From Nymphaea colorata (taxonomy: Eukaryota; Streptophyta; Magnoliopsida; Nymphaeales; Nymphaeaceae): 64,000 bases of DNA. The stretch lies in the NCBI RefSeq assembly GCF_008831285.2, contig NC_045146.1, positions 9,250,972 through 9,314,971 of the forward strand, in the 5' to 3' direction. The notes under the pieces are model-generated. The model saw only the letters and a list, made by a program, of their open reading frames with translations, was not told where the DNA came from and did not search any database. The position numbers and the translations under genes were made by a program. This document shows, in pieces, positions 60,651 to 64,000 of the stretch (its first letter is position 1; every line of letters begins with the position of its first letter).

Positions 60651-63600
60651 TAGATAAGAATGTGGGGGTAGGCCCCCTTCCTTTATTGATAAAAAATAAG
60701 CATATTTTAGCAAAAAATAGGGCTCAAAAAGCCCTAGCTCATAGCGAAATTCTCGCAAAAAGGACTCCATTCATAATTTGGCACTACCCACCTTTTACAA
60801 TGCATAGCATCCAAAATAGTTCGATAGTTTTGGGTGTCAGCCATCCTCTTCTAGTCTGGAGTTTCCAATACAGCTAAGCTAAGGCAGTACGAGAATTAGG
60901 TTTAGGTGGTCGATTGATTCTCCACTTTCTCAAGTCTCTCTTTTTGTTTTCATTGTCTGCCTTTATGACAATAGTACCCTCCTATTCTCTGCTATTCCCC
61001 GTGGCGAGGAGGCAATTGAGAAACACACTATTCTCAAGGGTCCCGATGCTATGGTCCATCTAAGCAACCTCAGCATACAGAAATGCCTAGCGTAATGCCT
61101 CACCAAGCCCGTGATGCCCATCTTGGCTTGTTTCCTTTAGGTAGATATGTGAATATTCAGCCAGATATCTTGCCTCTTGCTTCATTGACCCCACAGAATG
61201 CTGGATTGAAATCATTTTTTTAGTTTAATGCAACTAAGGGAGTTTCATTTGTAATAGAGCAGGTGCTCTCTACACCTGTTCCAGAATATATCCTTAGTTT
61301 TGAATAGCCTGTCCTTATGGCCATGTTTTGCACCATTGTGCAGTCTCCATATGAACAGATGAAAAGATGGAAGATGTCCTTCTAGCACTTCTCAAGGCTC
61401 TCTCTTGGAGTTTCCCATTAAACCACCACCCAAAGCTTTGAGTTTGATTGTAGGACCTGCTTCTAGAGAAGGCGAACTACAAAGCAATTGAAAGTAGGTG
61501 GTTTTCCTTCTGAAGAACCAAGAGACAAAGATAACACCTATTGGCCAGGTTCATTCTAAGTCTCTACGAGTAAACATCCAAGGGTAACCTTCCAAGCAAA
61601 GCAATGTAGATCAGCCAACTACCAAGTAGCACAGCCTGGCCTTTCCAAATCTTCTTCCTTCATGCCTCCTGAGAAACCTTGCTTCTAATTCTGTTCCAAA
61701 TCATCTTTTCCCTTGATAATTTATTGCATACCTTGTCATCAACTCGTCTCATGATCCCAAGGTGAGAGTTGGGAGACCGACATTAACCCTTAATTGACGA
61801 ATAATCCCAGTTAACTTGGAGCACTACCCAGTTAATAGGTGTCCTTCATTGATACCAGAAGAACCCCAACAAAAAGCAGCCTCCTTTCATCTGGAACATG
61901 GTGGATCAGTGGGGAGCCACACCATCTGTTAGTCTATATTTTGGCTTGAGATGTATTTGATATTTTCTCTTGCACTTGCCTTTAATGTCATTGGGCGACT
62001 TCATGATTTTCTTCCACACAGCTGAGATCTGCCTCCCTTGAAAGAAATCTAATAGATTATGGTTAATGAGGTACCTGTCCTTTATCAACCAAGCCCAATG
62101 GGAGTTTGAAGTGAGAACTCGACATGCATGGAAGGAAAAGTTGGCTTTGTTAATCTCCTTAATGCTTCAGAGGCCCACTCCACCCTCATCACAAGGGAGA
62201 CTAAGCTTTTTCTAGCAAACACAATGGCATGCTCTCGAGTCCTCTAAATCTCACTAAAAGAAGCTGGCACACATCCATTCTATCTTTGCACAAGTATTGG
62301 GAGGAAGCTAGACTAAAAGGCTCTAATAGTCAGGGAGGGCCACAAGCATATGCTTCACTAGGCATAATCTACCTGCCAAAGAGAGAATCTTCCTTTTTTA
62401 AGTAGTAATTTCTTGCCCAATTTTAATCACTAGGGGCTACCATTGGCGCTCTAGGAGGTCTCCTTGTTGCTGGGGACTATTGAAATAGGTGAAAAAAAGC
62501 TTTTTGCTAGACCAACCACACTCTTGTTCCACTTTATCAAGAGTTTGTGCAAATTCGTTAAACTCAAGTACAATACTGTTGGAGGCATTCATAGTTAATC
62601 CAACACATTTCCCAAATTCATATAGACATGCTTTTAAGCCCCTAAAGCATTTCCTCTTACTCTGAATAAAAAACAAATTGTAATCAGGGTAAAAGGTAGT
62701 AAAGAGAGGAGAGAACAAGTTACACATTTTTCAAGCATGGCTATACCCAGCTTGAATGCGAGACTCTATGGGCCTGGAGAGAATTTTCATAACCAAAATA
62801 AACAAATATGGGGACAGAGGGCCCCTCTGCCTGATGCCTTGACATAGGAAAAACCATGCACCTTCTTTCCCATTAATTAACACCACAGTAATGACTGAGG
62901 TTACTATGGTCACCACTTTGCTAGTCCACTCAGAATAGAATCCCATATACACCAATGTATTTTCCAAAAACATTCAATGAACATAGGCATAGGCTTTGTT
63001 GAGATTGATTTTAACACAACAACCTTGCTCTTCCCTTGATTAGTGGTGTGGATAGCTTCCAAACTAAGCATGAAACTGTCTTGAATACATCTTCCTTGCA
63101 CAAATGCATGCTGATTATCTAAGAGGATGTGACTTAGGATGGGATGCAACCTTAGGATTATAATACACGTGATAAAATTTAGGAGGTTGTTGTAAAGATA
63201 AATTGGCCTGAACTTGTCCATCCTGTTCGCACCCTTCTCCTTAAGGATGAACACAACGTGGGTCTGCTAGTCACAAAAAATTGTTAATGGCTGGCCAACA
63301 TGTCCCCTATTACCCATCTAGCCCTGGCGTAGCATCTTTGTTAGACTTTAAGACTACCCATTTGATAACCTAGGATATAACAAGCTTACAAAGCATCAAA
63401 GTTTCATCACAAAAAACAATAGGACTGGAAGCAATGTCTCGGGAGGAGGAAGCCCATAGAATTCCTCCATAGAATCACTACTACCCAGAAGGTCTAAAAT
63501 AAAGAAATGCTAGCATCAGATATCTTTAAGATGTCATAAACTGTTTGTCCATCAAAAAACAAGTTGATATTTTTCTTTGTTATTTGGCCCTTGACCTGCG

Positions 63601-64000
63601 CATGAAAAATTCCATGTTTTGGTTGTCATCTTAAAGATATTTGAGTCTAGATTTTTTTTTTCCATGAACTTCTCACAATTGAGAAGTTTGATGAGCTCTA
63701 GGTTGAGAAGATGCTGTTTACCAACATTTCCACCACCAATGCTCAGGTCCTTTTAGGATACTAGTGAGTAGCGATATCAGGAATATCCCCCTCTTGCATC
63801 AGGTGGTATCGACATGGATCATCACACTGCATATTACATTCATCTAAAGCCATCTCCTCCTCCTTTTCTGCATTGATACTCTAGATTACTAGAGAGCTTA
63901 TGGCTAGTGAACCCAACTCTCTCTATGATCCTTAACAAAGCAAGAAAAACCCCTAGCATACGGTCTCTTTCCTCCAATTAGAAAAGATTTTTGACCAACT
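60650..64000 (-). mobile_element. LINE (non-LTR retrotransposon), 5' part beyond the window
   Basis: On the minus strand, text like FFHAQVKGQ and LLGSSDSMEEFYG-type linker appears at about 63430-63640, then a KDATPGLDG motif (usually KAPGPDG) near 63320, and the RT palm and fingers to 62437. A C-terminal zinc-binding region follows at 61900-62300, and a 3' end with TTATCAATAAAGGAAGGGGG lies at about 60670-60695. Many stops and shifts show it is dead. The endonuclease domain should lie to the right of the window. No poly(A) or TSD was identified at the left end. Confidence 0.85.
62437..63254 (-). pseudogene. LINE reverse transcriptase (broken)
   Basis: Three overlapping open pieces. 62910-63254: MDKFRPIYLYNNLLNFITCI then LDNQHAFVQGRCIQDSFM, the RPISLxNxxYK and NQxAFVxGRxIxDN blocks. 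62731-62973: FLENTLVYMGF and FLCQGIRQRGPLSPYLFILV, the GxRQGDPLSPxLF block with Asp replaced by Arg. 62437-62727: the region after the expected FADD, with LKACLYEFGKCVGLTMNASNS (LxxFxxxSGLxxNxxKS). The catalytic FADD itself is lost at the junction between the last two pieces. Confidence 0.9.

Overview
This is nuclear DNA of a flowering plant. The evidence is one intact EIN3/EIL ethylene-response transcription factor, plant-type Ty1/copia elements primed by initiator-Met tRNA, a LARD-like element with ~3 kb LTRs, a plant LINE, small hAT and PIF/Harbinger-like elements, and broken copies of plant families (FAR1/FRS, DUF3339, subtilase). The lineage cannot be fixed from this window alone.

Layout. 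1-14976: a copia element on the minus strand (Copia-A). Its 3' part runs off the left edge and its 5' LTR is at 14489-14976. It is split by a 9.56 kb plus-strand non-autonomous LTR element (2699-12256: LTRs 2699-5660 and 9300-12256, TSD AGTAC) that landed in the first codons of gag. 14977-17440: repeat-bearing flank with an exact 87-bp tandem duplication. 17440-20620: the EIL gene on the minus strand, with an uninterrupted 612-codon CDS, a leader intron and CT-rich leader. 21942-22644: a hAT-like TIR element. 27240-29840: a decayed copia element on the minus strand (Copia-B). 33030-37168: a decayed FAR1-RELATED SEQUENCE gene on the minus strand, split in its SWIM zinc finger by a 1852-bp PIF/Harbinger-like element that carries exon 1 of porphobilinogen deaminase. 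37909-38075: a perfect 32-bp inverted repeat. 45921-46150: a subtilase fragment. 48495-49105: possible 3' exons of an unknown minus-strand gene. 50540-50737: a DUF3339 pseudogene. About 50935-53864: a deleted copia element with two LTRs (Copia-C) and a 284-bp hAT MITE directly beside its primer binding site. 60650-64000: a LINE on the minus strand, running off the right edge. The rest is AT-rich intergenic DNA with long (AT)n and (CT)n tracts.

Only the EIL gene looks intact. It would encode a nuclear regulator that binds promoters of ethylene-response genes. The other coding traces are transposon domains or pseudogenes and do not form a pathway. The most notable structure is the gene-fragment-carrying DNA transposon inside the FRS pseudogene, itself descended from a transposase. 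I found no tRNA, rRNA or CRISPR and no novel enzymatic system.
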